A DNA stretch of 64,000 bases from Peristeroidobacter agariperforans (GCF_004138335.1 NZ_RYFW01000001.1:1116001-1180000), one strand, 5' to 3'. Positions 8,810 through 17,435 are shown, numbered from the stretch's first letter. The notes: generated from the sequence alone by a model not told the origin. Translations and numbers: made by a program.

Positions 8810-8821
8810 AGTCACGTGACT
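8810..8821. promoter_or_regulatory. Perfect palindrome at the ilv transcription start
   Basis: AGTCACGTGACT is a 12-base perfect palindrome directly downstream of the -10 box at 8824-8829. A second AGTCAC lies at 8801-8806. The position suits an operator that would add repression to attenuation. Confidence 0.4.
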
Positions 8822-8823
8822 GC

Positions 8824-8853
8824 ACTATAGCCACCCCGCGCGTAACCTGACAA
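8824..8853 (-). promoter_or_regulatory. Sigma-70-like promoter of the ilv operon
   Basis: On the minus strand TTGTCA (8848-8853) and TATAGT (8824-8829) are separated by 18 bases. The predicted start lies about 25 bases before the leader-peptide GTG. Confidence 0.65.
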
Positions 8854-8877
8854 GTGCGCTGACGTGCAACACCTCAT

Positions 8878-10011
8878 TTATTGCGTCAGGGCGCGTGGAG
8901 CGGGGCCAACATAATGCGCGGTGGGCCGAATGATGCGATTGTCCTGTCGCTGTTCCATCACATGTGCGACCCAGCCGAACACGCGCGCGGCCGCGAAGCT
9001 CGCGGTGAAAAACTCCTTGGGAATACCCAGCGCCAGATAAACGACGCCTTTGTAGAACTCCAGGTTGGCGCGCAGCGTGCGTCGTTTCTCACGAGTTTGC
9101 TCGATGAAGGCTTCGTCGACGGCGCTCAGCACATCGAGCAGCTTGATGTGTTCAGGCCGATGCGCAGCTTGCTGGGCCAGCGCCCGGATCATGCGTGAGC
9201 GAGGATCGACCACGCGATACTCGCGATGACCCATGCCCATCACCTTGCGCCCGGTTGCAAGGCACTGCGCCACGAACTCGCGTGCGCGTTCAGGCTCGCC
9301 GACTTCTAGCGCCATCTCCAGTGCTTGCTGATCGGCGGCGCCGTGCAGCGGTCCATATAACGCGCCCATGGCGGCAGAGAGGGCCGAAGTCGCCGGGGCT
9401 AGTGTCGAAGTGACCACGCGCGCGGTGAATGTGCTGGCGTTGAAGCCATGATCGAGTTGCAAGATCTGCGCACTTTCAAATACCGAGACTTCGAGCGGCG
9501 AGGGCTGCCGGCCGTGCAACAGTTGCAGGTAACGCTCGCCATAGCGGCGCGAGCTCGGATACGGATGCTCGGGATGATCCTGCAGCGCTGCGTAGATGGT
9601 GGCGATGGCGGCGGGAATGCGAGCAGCGACGATGAGCGCCTCTTCTTCCTGCGGCGATCGGCCCAGGCTGATGGCGGGAGGTTCCAACGCGAGCAAGCTC
9701 GTGATCGCTTGCAATGTCGCCATCGGATGCTCGCCATGCCGCGCGATCTGACGAAGAGACGCGGCGAGCTCCGGCGGCAAGCGGCCTGCGATCCACAAAT
9801 AGTCTTCGACTTCCTGGAGTCGATCGGCATCCGGCAGCGTTCCGAACACGACCAGGTGCATGACTTCTGCGAAGCGCTTACGCGCCAGCTCTTCGACGGC
9901 GTATCCGCGGTAGTAGAGCCGGCCGGCTTCGCCATCGATCAGCGACACCGCAGTGGTGTCGGCGATCACGCCTTCCAGACCCTTGTGAACGTGTTGCAAT
10001 GACTCGCTCAT
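8878..10011 (-). CDS. Citrate synthase family protein
   Basis: A 377-residue short-type citrate synthase, which condenses acetyl-CoA or another acyl-CoA with oxaloacetate. Conserved features are LDHGFNAST (His188), GPLHGAAD (His223), GMGHREY (His262) and QDNRIIRP near the C-terminus. The third catalytic residue, normally Asp in NVDFYS, is Glu318 here (NLEFYKG). Paralogous citrate synthases with Glu at this place may exist, so the protein may be a second or methylcitrate-type enzyme rather than the main cycle enzyme. It starts at ATG 10011 with GGGGAC upstream and is divergent from a LysR gene that may control it. Confidence 0.85.
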   Translation of the reverse strand: MSESLQHVHKGLEGVIADTTAVSLIDGEAGRLYYRGYAVEELARKRFAEVMHLVVFGTLPDADRLQEVEDYLWIAGRLPPELAASLRQIARHGEHPMATLQAITSLLALEPPAISLGRSPQEEEALIVAARIPAAIATIYAALQDHPEHPYPSSRRYGERYLQLLHGRQPSPLEVSVFESAQILQLDHGFNASTFTARVVTSTLAPATSALSAAMGALYGPLHGAADQQALEMALEVGEPERAREFVAQCLATGRKVMGMGHREYRVVDPRSRMIRALAQQAAHRPEHIKLLDVLSAVDEAFIEQTREKRRTLRANLEFYKGVVYLALGIPKEFFTASFAAARVFGWVAHVMEQRQDNRIIRPTAHYVGPAPRALTQ

Positions 10012-10139
10012 GACTCGTCCCCGCGGCGCCTCGATGACTGCTCAAGCTACGCCTGAGCGCGCTACTCCACGACGCCGCGGCGGCGATGCGTTTATCAGCG
10101 GCTGTGATCGCATCGGCGGGCGTTATACCCTTATCGATC

Positions 10140-10156
10140 GCGCTGACAGGCAGCGC
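10140..10156. promoter_or_regulatory. Inverted repeat in citrate synthase/LysR gap
   Basis: GCGCTG-ACAGG-CAGCGC is a perfect six-base dyad, 51 bases before the LysR start. It is an operator candidate. Confidence 0.35.
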
Positions 10157-10172
10157 TTCTTTCAATGAATTT

Positions 10173-10189
10173 GCAGTAGCTGCGACTGC
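10173..10189. promoter_or_regulatory. LysR-type dyad upstream of the LysR gene
   Basis: GCAGT-N7-ACTGC is a perfect dyad with the 15-17-base size typical of LysR binding sites. It lies 18 bases before the LysR ATG in the divergent gap, consistent with autoregulation and control of citrate synthase. Confidence 0.45.
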
Positions 10190-10207
10190 TGCGCGAAAAT
10201 TGACCAC

Positions 10208-11089
10208 ATGCAGATCGAGCGCAATGAAGTCCGTTGTTTTCACGCCGTGGTGGAGGCCGGCGGGTTTAGTCGCGCCGCTGAACGATTGAACTTATCGCAA
10301 TCGGCGGTGAGCCAGGCCATCGCCAACCTCGAGCATCGGCTCGGCGCGGTGCTCTTGCGTCGGGGCAATCCGCCGCAATTGACCGAAGCCGGCATCCGGC
10401 TGCTGCGTTATGCGGAGACGGTGCTGAACGAAGAGCGCGAGACATTAGCGGACATTGCGCAGATCAAGACCGGTGCGTTGTCCACTTTGTCCCTGGCGCT
10501 TTCACCCGCCACCAATGCGCGTTTCGGTATCGCGCTGTTGCGCGAGTTCTCGGAGCGCAATCCCCTGACCCGCTTCAAGGTGACGGTCGCGCCCAGCCGC
10601 GAGATCGTCCATGGCGTGTCCGACGGCCGTTGGGAAGTTGGCTTCGGGCCCTTGCAACACACCATGCCCGATTACTTCACGGTGTACTCGTGCTTCGCCG
10701 AGACGCGTCGTTTGATGATTGCCCGCGATCACCCCAGTCGCGAAGCGCTCAAGCGCGATCCGCAAGCGACGTTGCGCACGCTGCCTCTAGTGACTTCCTA
10801 TCTCGACGAAGCGGCCCGGCGCCCCAGCGGCGATCGGTTGCGCAACGCCTTCGCGTCGGTTTGGGAGGTCAGCCACATGGAGCTGCGGCTGGCGCTGGTC
10901 GCCGAGGGCAAGGCCGTGACCTATGTCTCCAATCTCGTGACCGAGCTGCCGCCCGAGCTCGAGCACATCGAAGGCCTGCCGTTTTCCAGTATCGAGCGGC
11001 AGGTAGGCGTCTATCACCTTCGCCATCAGCCGTTGTCGCAGGCCGGAGCCAGATTCCTGGCGCTGTGCCGCGAGCGCTGGAATATCTGA
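10208..11089 (+). CDS. LysR family transcriptional regulator
   Basis: A 293-residue LysR protein. The N-terminal winged helix-turn-helix reads FHAVVEAGGFSRAAERLNLSQSAVSQAIANLEHRLGAVLLRR, and the remainder is a periplasmic-binding-like effector domain. LysR proteins usually act on the divergent neighbour, so the citrate synthase gene is the likely target; a dyad sits 18 bases upstream of this start. The inducer cannot be told from sequence. No clear ribosome-binding site precedes the ATG. Confidence 0.9.
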   Translation: MQIERNEVRCFHAVVEAGGFSRAAERLNLSQSAVSQAIANLEHRLGAVLLRRGNPPQLTEAGIRLLRYAETVLNEERETLADIAQIKTGALSTLSLALSPATNARFGIALLREFSERNPLTRFKVTVAPSREIVHGVSDGRWEVGFGPLQHTMPDYFTVYSCFAETRRLMIARDHPSREALKRDPQATLRTLPLVTSYLDEAARRPSGDRLRNAFASVWEVSHMELRLALVAEGKAVTYVSNLVTELPPELEHIEGLPFSSIERQVGVYHLRHQPLSQAGARFLALCRERWNI

Positions 11090-11283
11090 ACTGGCATTCA
11101 CTGGAATATTTGCAGCGAACCCCTTGGTGCGCGCTGCTTACTCCATTCTCCTAAGCGATAGCCGGTAGAGTTGCTCAACGCGCCGGATGCGTCCGCTGTG
11201 CTACGTTGGCCCCGGGGAAGAAGAAAGAGCCGCGTCCAGCGCAGACGCGATAAGTCACCTACTTCAGTCTTCAGCGGGGCGTT

Positions 11284-12429
11284 ATGTTCGGGTTCACGCA
11301 GTGGTGGCGGCAGCGCCGCCGGCCTGCGAGGCGTGGCAATTCGGATGCGGACGGCGGCGTGCAGCAGCTGCAGGCAATCAATAAACGATTGCAGCTGTAT
11401 CTCGACCGAGCGCCGCTCGCCTGCATTGTCTGGGACACCCACCACATCGTGCGCGCCTGGAACCCGGCGGCGGCCGCGACCTTTGGATATTCGGAAGCGG
11501 AGGCCATCGGCCGGCACATTCATGAGCTGGTCGCTACGCCGGCCAGCATGCCCATCATCGAGGACGTCTGTCCCAAGTTACTTTCCGGCGTCGAATTCCC
11601 CGATGGCGTGACGCTCGAGACCCGGCGCAAGGACGGCAGCCACATGCAGTGTCACTGGCGGCTCGCGCTGGTGGATCGTGGTACGGCCGACGAGGGTGTC
11701 ATCGCCTTCGCCAGCGACGTGACCGCTCGCCTGCAGGCTGAACGGGATCGAGAGTTGCTGGAGAAGAGCCGGGCGCTCGCGGCCATGGCCGGCGGCATCG
11801 CACACGACTTCAACAACATTCTGCTGGCGATCTGTGGCAATGCCCGGCTCGCGGCGGAAGACCTTCCGGCCGATCATCCGGCGCAGCTGTCGCTCGCCGA
11901 AGTGCAGCGGGCCAGCGCCCGCGCGGCCGGCATCATCACTCAAATCCTGGCGTTCAGCGGCAATGAAGAAGAAACCTCGAAGGACGTTGTGTTATTCCAC
12001 GACGCGGCGGCCCGGCATCCGTCGCACGGCTCGCAAGTGCCGCGTGGCCAGGGCCAGAGCGTTCTCTACCTCGACGATGAGGAATCGCTTGTATATCTCG
12101 TAACCCGCGTGTTGCAGCGGCTGGGCTATCGGGTGGCGGGCTTCACGGATGCGAACGAAGCGCTGGCGGCGTTCCGTTCCGATCCGACAGCGTATGAGGC
12201 GGTGGTCACCGACTTGTCGATGCCGAGCATGTCGGGCATCGAGTTCGCCTCGCAGGTCCTGCAATTGCGCCCGGAAGTCCCCGTGGTGATGACCTCGGGG
12301 TACGTAGGCGCCAAGGATCGCGAATCGGTGATGAAGTCCGGCGTGCGCGATCTGCTGTTGAAGCCGAATACGGTGGAAGAGCTGGGCGATGTCCTGCACC
12401 GGCTGATGGCGCAGGCTCGGGCTTCTTAA
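11284..12429 (+). CDS. PAS-HisKA-receiver protein lacking the kinase ATPase domain
   Basis: A 381-residue soluble signalling protein. Order: a PAS domain (about 33-150, with FGYSEAEAIGRHIHELV), a HisKA dimerisation helix with the H-box MAGGIAHDFNNIL (His174), a short linker (about 225-255), then a receiver domain. The receiver has the acidic DDEE at 264-267, phospho-acceptor Asp310 (VVTDLSMPSMSG), MTSGY at 336-340 and Lys360. The HATPase_c domain that should lie between HisKA and receiver is absent; the frame is open and reads straight through. It therefore cannot autophosphorylate from ATP and may act as a phospho-relay partner or sink for another kinase. Confidence 0.85.
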   Translation: MFGFTQWWRQRRRPARRGNSDADGGVQQLQAINKRLQLYLDRAPLACIVWDTHHIVRAWNPAAAATFGYSEAEAIGRHIHELVATPASMPIIEDVCPKLLSGVEFPDGVTLETRRKDGSHMQCHWRLALVDRGTADEGVIAFASDVTARLQAERDRELLEKSRALAAMAGGIAHDFNNILLAICGNARLAAEDLPADHPAQLSLAEVQRASARAAGIITQILAFSGNEEETSKDVVLFHDAAARHPSHGSQVPRGQGQSVLYLDDEESLVYLVTRVLQRLGYRVAGFTDANEALAAFRSDPTAYEAVVTDLSMPSMSGIEFASQVLQLRPEVPVVMTSGYVGAKDRESVMKSGVRDLLLKPNTVEELGDVLHRLMAQARAS

Positions 12430-13640
12430 GCGGCGACCATCGGGTCGAAAATCACGAAGCGGTTGCGGCCGGCCTGCTTCGCCTTGTACAGCGCTTCGTC
12501 CGCCTGCCGGTATAACAACTCGAAGGTCGCATCCGCGCCCGGCGCTACGCAGATCCCGATAGAAACGCCAAAGTGCGAGCGGCTCGAGTTGCTGTCGTGT
12601 GAGAACACCTTGCCCAGGATGCGGCGCGCGATCTCAGTCGCCGCGTCCAGGTCGCAACCCGTGGCGAAGATCAGGAACTCATCGCCGCCCATGCGTGCGC
12701 AGATGTCTTTCTCACGCACACTGTTACGAATCGTATCCGCGACCTTCACGATGAACTCGTCACCGGCGGCGTGACCGTATAGATCGTTGATGCCCTTCAG
12801 ATCGTCGATATCGACCAGGATCACGGCATAACTGGACGCGCGTGCGACCAGCGCCTCGCGCGAGAACCTGAGCGCGCCACGGCGATTCAGCAATTGGGTC
12901 AACTCGTCGCGGATCGAGATTCGATACTGCTCATCGATGCGGTCCTGCACGTGATAGTGATAACGCGCGACCAGATAACCGATCAGCAGCGCGATCAGCA
13001 CCGCGCCGGCCACCGAGCCGTAAAGGATCGCGCGGAAGCTCGATTCCAACGCCAGGTAGTACGTGAGGTCGAAGTCGACGCCGACGAAGCCGCTGTAGCG
13101 GCCCTGGCTGTCGTAGATAGGGGTGTGGCCGGACAGGAAGGTGCCGTAAACGTCGCGCTGAAAGCTCGGGTAGACGTAGGTTTTCCCGCTCGCGATCCGC
13201 TGCAGATAGTCCGGATCCGGCTCGACATCGATGCTCTCGAACGGCTCCATGTATGCCGAAGGCCGCAGCTTGCGCGTGGTCTTCAGCTTGCTCGAGGCGG
13301 CGGTGTCGACGACGAAGAAGCTCTTACCGTCGCGCTCCACCATTGTGTAGACATAAAAGATCTCGGGATCCGCCGAGTGAAAGCGCACCAGCGGCGCGAC
13401 CACACGCTCGTACAGCTCGGGCGTGTAGTTGGCGGGATCGAGCAATTGCCGGTGCAGATCGCCATCGACGACGCTGGCCGCAATCTGCGCAATCTCGCCG
13501 ACGTGCGAGCGCAGGACTTGCAGCCGAGCATTCTTGGACAGCCACTGCGGAACCGCGACCACGGTCAACAGCACCGCTGTCGCGGCGAGCGTGACCAGCC
13601 AGAAAATGCGTGGCGAGATTTTGCGGAAGTCGCGGAACAT
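12426..13640 (-). CDS. Membrane diguanylate cyclase with periplasmic sensor
   Basis: A 404-residue inner-membrane protein that should make c-di-GMP. A first transmembrane helix (about 12-32) and a second (about 205-226) enclose a periplasmic region of some 170 residues with PAS/Cache-like features (GTFLSGHTPIYDSQGRYSGFVGVDFDLT). The cytoplasmic GGDEF domain has the intact motif at 318-322 and an inhibitory RxxD site, REKD at 309-312, five residues before it. It is tail to tail with the PAS-HisKA-REC gene, their stops overlapping by three bases. Confidence 0.9.
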   Translation of the reverse strand: MFRDFRKISPRIFWLVTLAATAVLLTVVAVPQWLSKNARLQVLRSHVGEIAQIAASVVDGDLHRQLLDPANYTPELYERVVAPLVRFHSADPEIFYVYTMVERDGKSFFVVDTAASSKLKTTRKLRPSAYMEPFESIDVEPDPDYLQRIASGKTYVYPSFQRDVYGTFLSGHTPIYDSQGRYSGFVGVDFDLTYYLALESSFRAILYGSVAGAVLIALLIGYLVARYHYHVQDRIDEQYRISIRDELTQLLNRRGALRFSREALVARASSYAVILVDIDDLKGINDLYGHAAGDEFIVKVADTIRNSVREKDICARMGGDEFLIFATGCDLDAATEIARRILGKVFSHDSNSSRSHFGVSIGICVAPGADATFELLYRQADEALYKAKQAGRNRFVIFDPMVAA

Positions 13641-13861
13641 CAGCTCGCTATTTAAACACTCTGAGCGCTGCTGTCCTTAGTCCGTCAGTCCATCCCTTAG
13701 GGAACCATTGTTGCATACAAGGCGGAACCGCAGGGCAAAACGCGTCACCATTACGCGGGCCGAAACGGACCAGCGTCATGAAACGTCAACGCAGTTGCCG
13801 GTGCTCGGGGCAACCACCCACAATTCACACGGACCTCAATAATCACTACCAGGGAATCGTC

Positions 13862-14239
13862 ATGAACAGCCTGCGCAGAATGCTCCTGGCCGCCTCCGCC
13901 GCCGCCGTGATGCTCGCCACGTCCGCTTTCGCCGCCGACGCCAACGTGGCCGGCGAGTGGGATCTGACCGTCGAGACTCAGGCCGGCGCCGGCAATCCGC
14001 ATTTCAGCCTGAAGCAGGACGGCAACAAGATCAGCGGCACCTACAAGGGCATGCTGGGTGAGTCGCCGGTCACCGGCACCGTCAAGGGCAACGACATCAC
14101 CATCAGCTTTCAAGTGAATGCGCAGGGCACGGACCTGGCGGTGAGCTACACCGGCACCGTCGATGGCGCGAGCATGAAGGGCACCGTGAAGCTCGGCGAG
14201 CTGGGCGAAGGCACCTTCACCGGCAAGAAGGCCGGCTGA
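13862..14239 (+). CDS. Small secreted protein of unknown function
   Basis: A 125-residue protein with a clear Sec signal peptide: MNSLRRMLLAASAAAVMLAT, cleaved near AFAADA. The mature part of about 100 residues is rich in Gly and Thr and alternates short beta-type strands (GEWDLTVET, HFSLKQDGNKISGTYKG, VTGTVKGNDITISFQV, SYTGTVDGASMKGTVKLGE). This suggests a small lipocalin-like or beta-sandwich fold. An AGGGA lies before the ATG at 13862; the open frame extends upstream but without a plausible start. I do not recognise a named family, and no neighbour indicates its role. Confidence 0.75.
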   Translation: MNSLRRMLLAASAAAVMLATSAFAADANVAGEWDLTVETQAGAGNPHFSLKQDGNKISGTYKGMLGESPVTGTVKGNDITISFQVNAQGTDLAVSYTGTVDGASMKGTVKLGELGEGTFTGKKAG

Positions 14240-14257
14240 TCGGGCCGTTTTTCCGGA

Positions 14258-16105
14258 CTAATCCAGCCCTTTCCAGCAGTGCATTTGCGCCAGCTCGATG
14301 GCGCTGCGACGGCGCAAGCGCCAGTGGCGCTCGCGCTGTTCACGTTCACGGCGTAGCTCGGGCCAGCGCTCGAGATACGCCGCGAGCACTTTGCGATCCG
14401 GCGAGTAACGAGCGAACGCTTCGGCATGCGCCGCACGCAGAGCCATGGCGCCGTTATAACCACCGAAGCCTTGGGTTGCGCACAGCGCGCCGCCATCGCC
14501 GTTACCAATTACCGGTGCTGACTGCAGCTTGAACGATTCGGCCACTGTGCCGAGATCCGGATCGAGATGCCGCAATGTCGGCACGCCCACCGCGGGTTTG
14601 CCGAGCAGGAACTGCAGCGCCTGAGAGACCGCCTTCAATCCTGTCTCGCCCATGGTGTGGCCGTCGCCCACCGCCTTCGGCGTGCCTACGGCCACCGTCG
14701 GCAATGCGCTCTTGATGCCTTGTCTCTCTGCCGCGGCCGAACGCGCATTGGCTGCGGTCGTCAGATCGGTCTTTGAATTCGTGCGCGTGCCGGTGGCGTG
14801 CGCGACCAGATATTGGAAATCGGCCACCCCATAACCGTGACCGCGATAAGCGAGCTCCAACGCGTGAATCAGCGCGTTCTCGCCACCGAAACCGACGCCG
14901 GCGAAGTGCGCCTTGCCGCCCGCCTCGCCGCTCTGGCCCCAGCCCACGATGATGGAAGTGATATCGAGGAAGTTACGCAGCGCGAAGTCGAGTGTCGTAA
15001 TGACCAGGCCCGAGCCGCCCTCGCCCACCACGGTGCCATTCGCGTCGATGTCGAATGGGGCGAGGCTGTCCGCGATCGAGCGCTGTTCAGCGGGGCTGCG
15101 ACCGGCGTTGAGTGTTTCCAGCTTGCCCCGGGTCATCAGGGCGCCCGGGCCGAAGGCATCGAGGATCTGCCAGTTCGGGCGGGTGGCCGCGTCGGCCGCG
15201 GTCCACAACACCAGCTGCGGACGCTGATAACCCGGATAGTCGAGCAGCATCTGCGCCGCGAACTCGGAGAATACGATGGAGCTGGACGCACACGCCCCAA
15301 CGGCGTTCAGCGGGGTCTGCGGGACGCGCATGAAGCCGCTGGCCGAGCGCAACGAATCGAGCAGTTCAGGATGTTTCAGCGACTTGCTGAGCGAGTACGA
15401 CGGGGCAAGCATCGTCGACAGCAGCGCCGGACCGTGCGACGACAGCGAGTTCGCCAGGCGCATCGCGAACTTGTCGCGCAGCTTGTCGTTCTCCGGTGTG
15501 ACCGTGCCAGCTGCACGCAACTGGCCGTGCGAATCCAGGCCGGGGAAGGCGGTGGCGCCGGCGACGCGAAATTCATAGGGATTCGGGATCAGCTCCGCCA
15601 ACGAAACGGGCAGCGCCGCCAGCGCGCCCAATCCCGTGTAGGCAAACAACTGGGATTGCAACGACGGGCCGAGCCGCGGATCGTCGTCGAACAAGCCATA
15701 CATGTCCTTGAGCGCCGAATCGCGGACGTCGCGATAGGTGAGGCCGGCCAGCCGGCGCAAGCCGCCGCGATCGAAGTCATGGGGCAAGGAGGCGGCTACG
15801 TCCGTGACGACGGCGTTGCCTAGTGCGGTGAGCTCGTCGATGTAACGAATGCCGAGCGAAGCGCGCAGCTGCTTGCCGTGCAGCCGCTCGATTTCCTCGA
15901 TGCTCGTGCTTTCGCCATTGACCCAGCGCAGTTTCAGCGAGCCGTCGTCCTGCGGATCGACGTCGATCAGGCCGGCATCGAACGCCGCGAGCGCGATGAA
16001 TTCCGGCGCGTCGGTAACGCGTGCGCGATAGGTCTCCGTGCTGCCCACTGCAGAGATCGAGCAGGGCGTTCCTACCGTGACTAGAACTTTATCGGCCGTG
16101 AGCAC
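14258..16105 (-). CDS. Stand-alone beta-ketoacyl synthase
   Basis: A 615-residue condensing enzyme of the thiolase fold. The catalytic triad is intact: Cys272 in GACASSS, His436 in VAHATGT and His483 in GDGHTMGETG. It is longer than FabB/FabF (about 410 residues). The extra roughly 200 residues lie mostly before the Cys, and the C-terminus is a basic Arg/Glu-rich tail (about 580-615). No acyl carrier protein, ketoreductase or acyltransferase gene is adjacent, so its pathway (fatty acid, polyketide or special lipid) is open. The start is GTG at 16105 with GGGAAG upstream. Confidence 0.82.
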   Translation of the reverse strand: MLTADKVLVTVGTPCSISAVGSTETYRARVTDAPEFIALAAFDAGLIDVDPQDDGSLKLRWVNGESTSIEEIERLHGKQLRASLGIRYIDELTALGNAVVTDVAASLPHDFDRGGLRRLAGLTYRDVRDSALKDMYGLFDDDPRLGPSLQSQLFAYTGLGALAALPVSLAELIPNPYEFRVAGATAFPGLDSHGQLRAAGTVTPENDKLRDKFAMRLANSLSSHGPALLSTMLAPSYSLSKSLKHPELLDSLRSASGFMRVPQTPLNAVGACASSSIVFSEFAAQMLLDYPGYQRPQLVLWTAADAATRPNWQILDAFGPGALMTRGKLETLNAGRSPAEQRSIADSLAPFDIDANGTVVGEGGSGLVITTLDFALRNFLDITSIIVGWGQSGEAGGKAHFAGVGFGGENALIHALELAYRGHGYGVADFQYLVAHATGTRTNSKTDLTTAANARSAAAERQGIKSALPTVAVGTPKAVGDGHTMGETGLKAVSQALQFLLGKPAVGVPTLRHLDPDLGTVAESFKLQSAPVIGNGDGGALCATQGFGGYNGAMALRAAHAEAFARYSPDRKVLAAYLERWPELRREREQRERHWRLRRRSAIELAQMHCWKGLD

Positions 16106-16252
16106 TTAGCTTCCCGAAAGACCCAAACCACCAGGATAGAAGAATACACTCCGCCGTCACAGGTTGCTGCAACGCGCGGACTTCCACAATGGATTACTGG
16201 GGTCTGCGGATACCCCAGCCTGGCTGAAATGAGTCCGGATCGGCGCCTCGTC

Positions 16253-17269
16253 TCACAAATGCGCGGCTACCTGATCCACTTCCTCGCTGCTGCCGATGAT
16301 GACCGGGACGCGCTGGTGAATATCGGTGGGACGCACGTCGAGAATGCGCTCGCCCGGGGCGCTGAGCGCCTTGCCGCCGGCCTGCTCGACGATCATGGCC
16401 ATCGGATTGGCTTCGTACATCAGGCGCAGCTTGCCCTTCGGCGCCTTCCGGGTCGGCGGATACATGAACACGCCGCCCTGCAACAGAATGCGATGAACGT
16501 CGGCCACCATTGCGCCCGCATAGCGGCTCGAATAACCGCGCTCCTGCGCCCAGGACAGATACTTCTGGTAGCCCTCGGGGAAGCTGAGCCGATTACCTTC
16601 GTTGACCGAGTAGCACTTGTTGGTCTTCGGAATCCGCACGCCCTGGGCCACGCGCATGAACGCGCCGTACGCCGGATCGAGCACGAACATATCCACGCCG
16701 AGGCCGATGGTCAGCACGAACACGGTCGAGGAGCCGTACAGCACATAGCCCGCCGCGACCTGCTCGGCGCCCGGTTGCAGCAGCGACGACTGCGGTTGTG
16801 GCGAGCGACGATCCTTGCGCAGGATGGAGAAGATGGTGCCGACCGAGCCGCAGACGTCGAGGTTCGACGAACCATCCAACGGATCGAACAGCACGCAATA
16901 CTTGCGCTCGGCGGCATCGTCCGAGCGCAGGATCACCGGCTCCTCGTTCTCTTCCGAAGCGACGATGGCCACGCCTTCACGGCCGCCGAGCGTGCGCAAC
17001 AGGATGTCGTTGGCGATGACATCGAGCTTCTGCTGCTGCTCGCCCTGAACGTTTTGATTGCCGACCGTGCCCAGCACGTCGTCGAGCCGCGCGCGCCGCA
17101 CGTGCGAAGCGATCATCTTCGCCGAGATTGCCAGCGCCGACAGGATCCAGGAGAACTGACCGCTCGCCTCGGGATAACGCGTCTGCTGCTGCAGGATGTG
17201 AGCTTGGAGCGTGACGATCTCGTTGGAGCGGGCGGGCGCGTCGGCGGGCGTATCGATCATGGCGGACAT
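16253..17269 (-). CDS. fbp: Fructose-1,6-bisphosphatase class I
   Basis: A 338-residue gluconeogenic enzyme that hydrolyses fructose-1,6-bisphosphate to fructose-6-phosphate. The metal-binding motifs are SEENE (about 105-109) and FDPLDGSSNLD (about 128-138); the C-terminal half has KLRLMYEANPMAMIVEQAGG. The ATG at 17269 (MSAMIDTP) gives the family length; a longer frame to 17482 adds only unrelated residues. It lies between two unrelated genes on the same strand. A small hairpin (GGGGT/ACCCC, 16199-16216) lies downstream. Confidence 0.93.
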   Translation of the reverse strand: MSAMIDTPADAPARSNEIVTLQAHILQQQTRYPEASGQFSWILSALAISAKMIASHVRRARLDDVLGTVGNQNVQGEQQQKLDVIANDILLRTLGGREGVAIVASEENEEPVILRSDDAAERKYCVLFDPLDGSSNLDVCGSVGTIFSILRKDRRSPQPQSSLLQPGAEQVAAGYVLYGSSTVFVLTIGLGVDMFVLDPAYGAFMRVAQGVRIPKTNKCYSVNEGNRLSFPEGYQKYLSWAQERGYSSRYAGAMVADVHRILLQGGVFMYPPTRKAPKGKLRLMYEANPMAMIVEQAGGKALSAPGERILDVRPTDIHQRVPVIIGSSEEVDQVAAHL

Positions 17270-17435
17270 ACGGGCGATGGGCTCTGATTTGAAGTTCGAT
17301 GTAATGCACCGGCGGACCGTTTGGATCCACCGCGCTCGATCGAAATGTATCATCAGAAAACAACGCGCCGGGGAACAGCGTCGATTGATAACGCTGTACA
17401 AGAGAAATAAAAGGTTGTGACGTCGCTGGATGGAG

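Noticed and set aside
11284-12429. Frameshift as the reason for the missing ATPase domain
   Set aside because: The frame is open, the receiver begins normally, and no HATPase motif is found in the other frames between HisKA and receiver.
14240-14257. Possible terminator between the small secreted gene and the ketosynthase
   Set aside because: Only a four-base GGCC pairing before the T run; too weak to call.
14798-15823. A 341-codon plus-strand frame inside the ketosynthase
   Set aside because: Arg/Gln/Gly-rich composition, no start signal, and it lies fully inside a gene with an intact catalytic triad.
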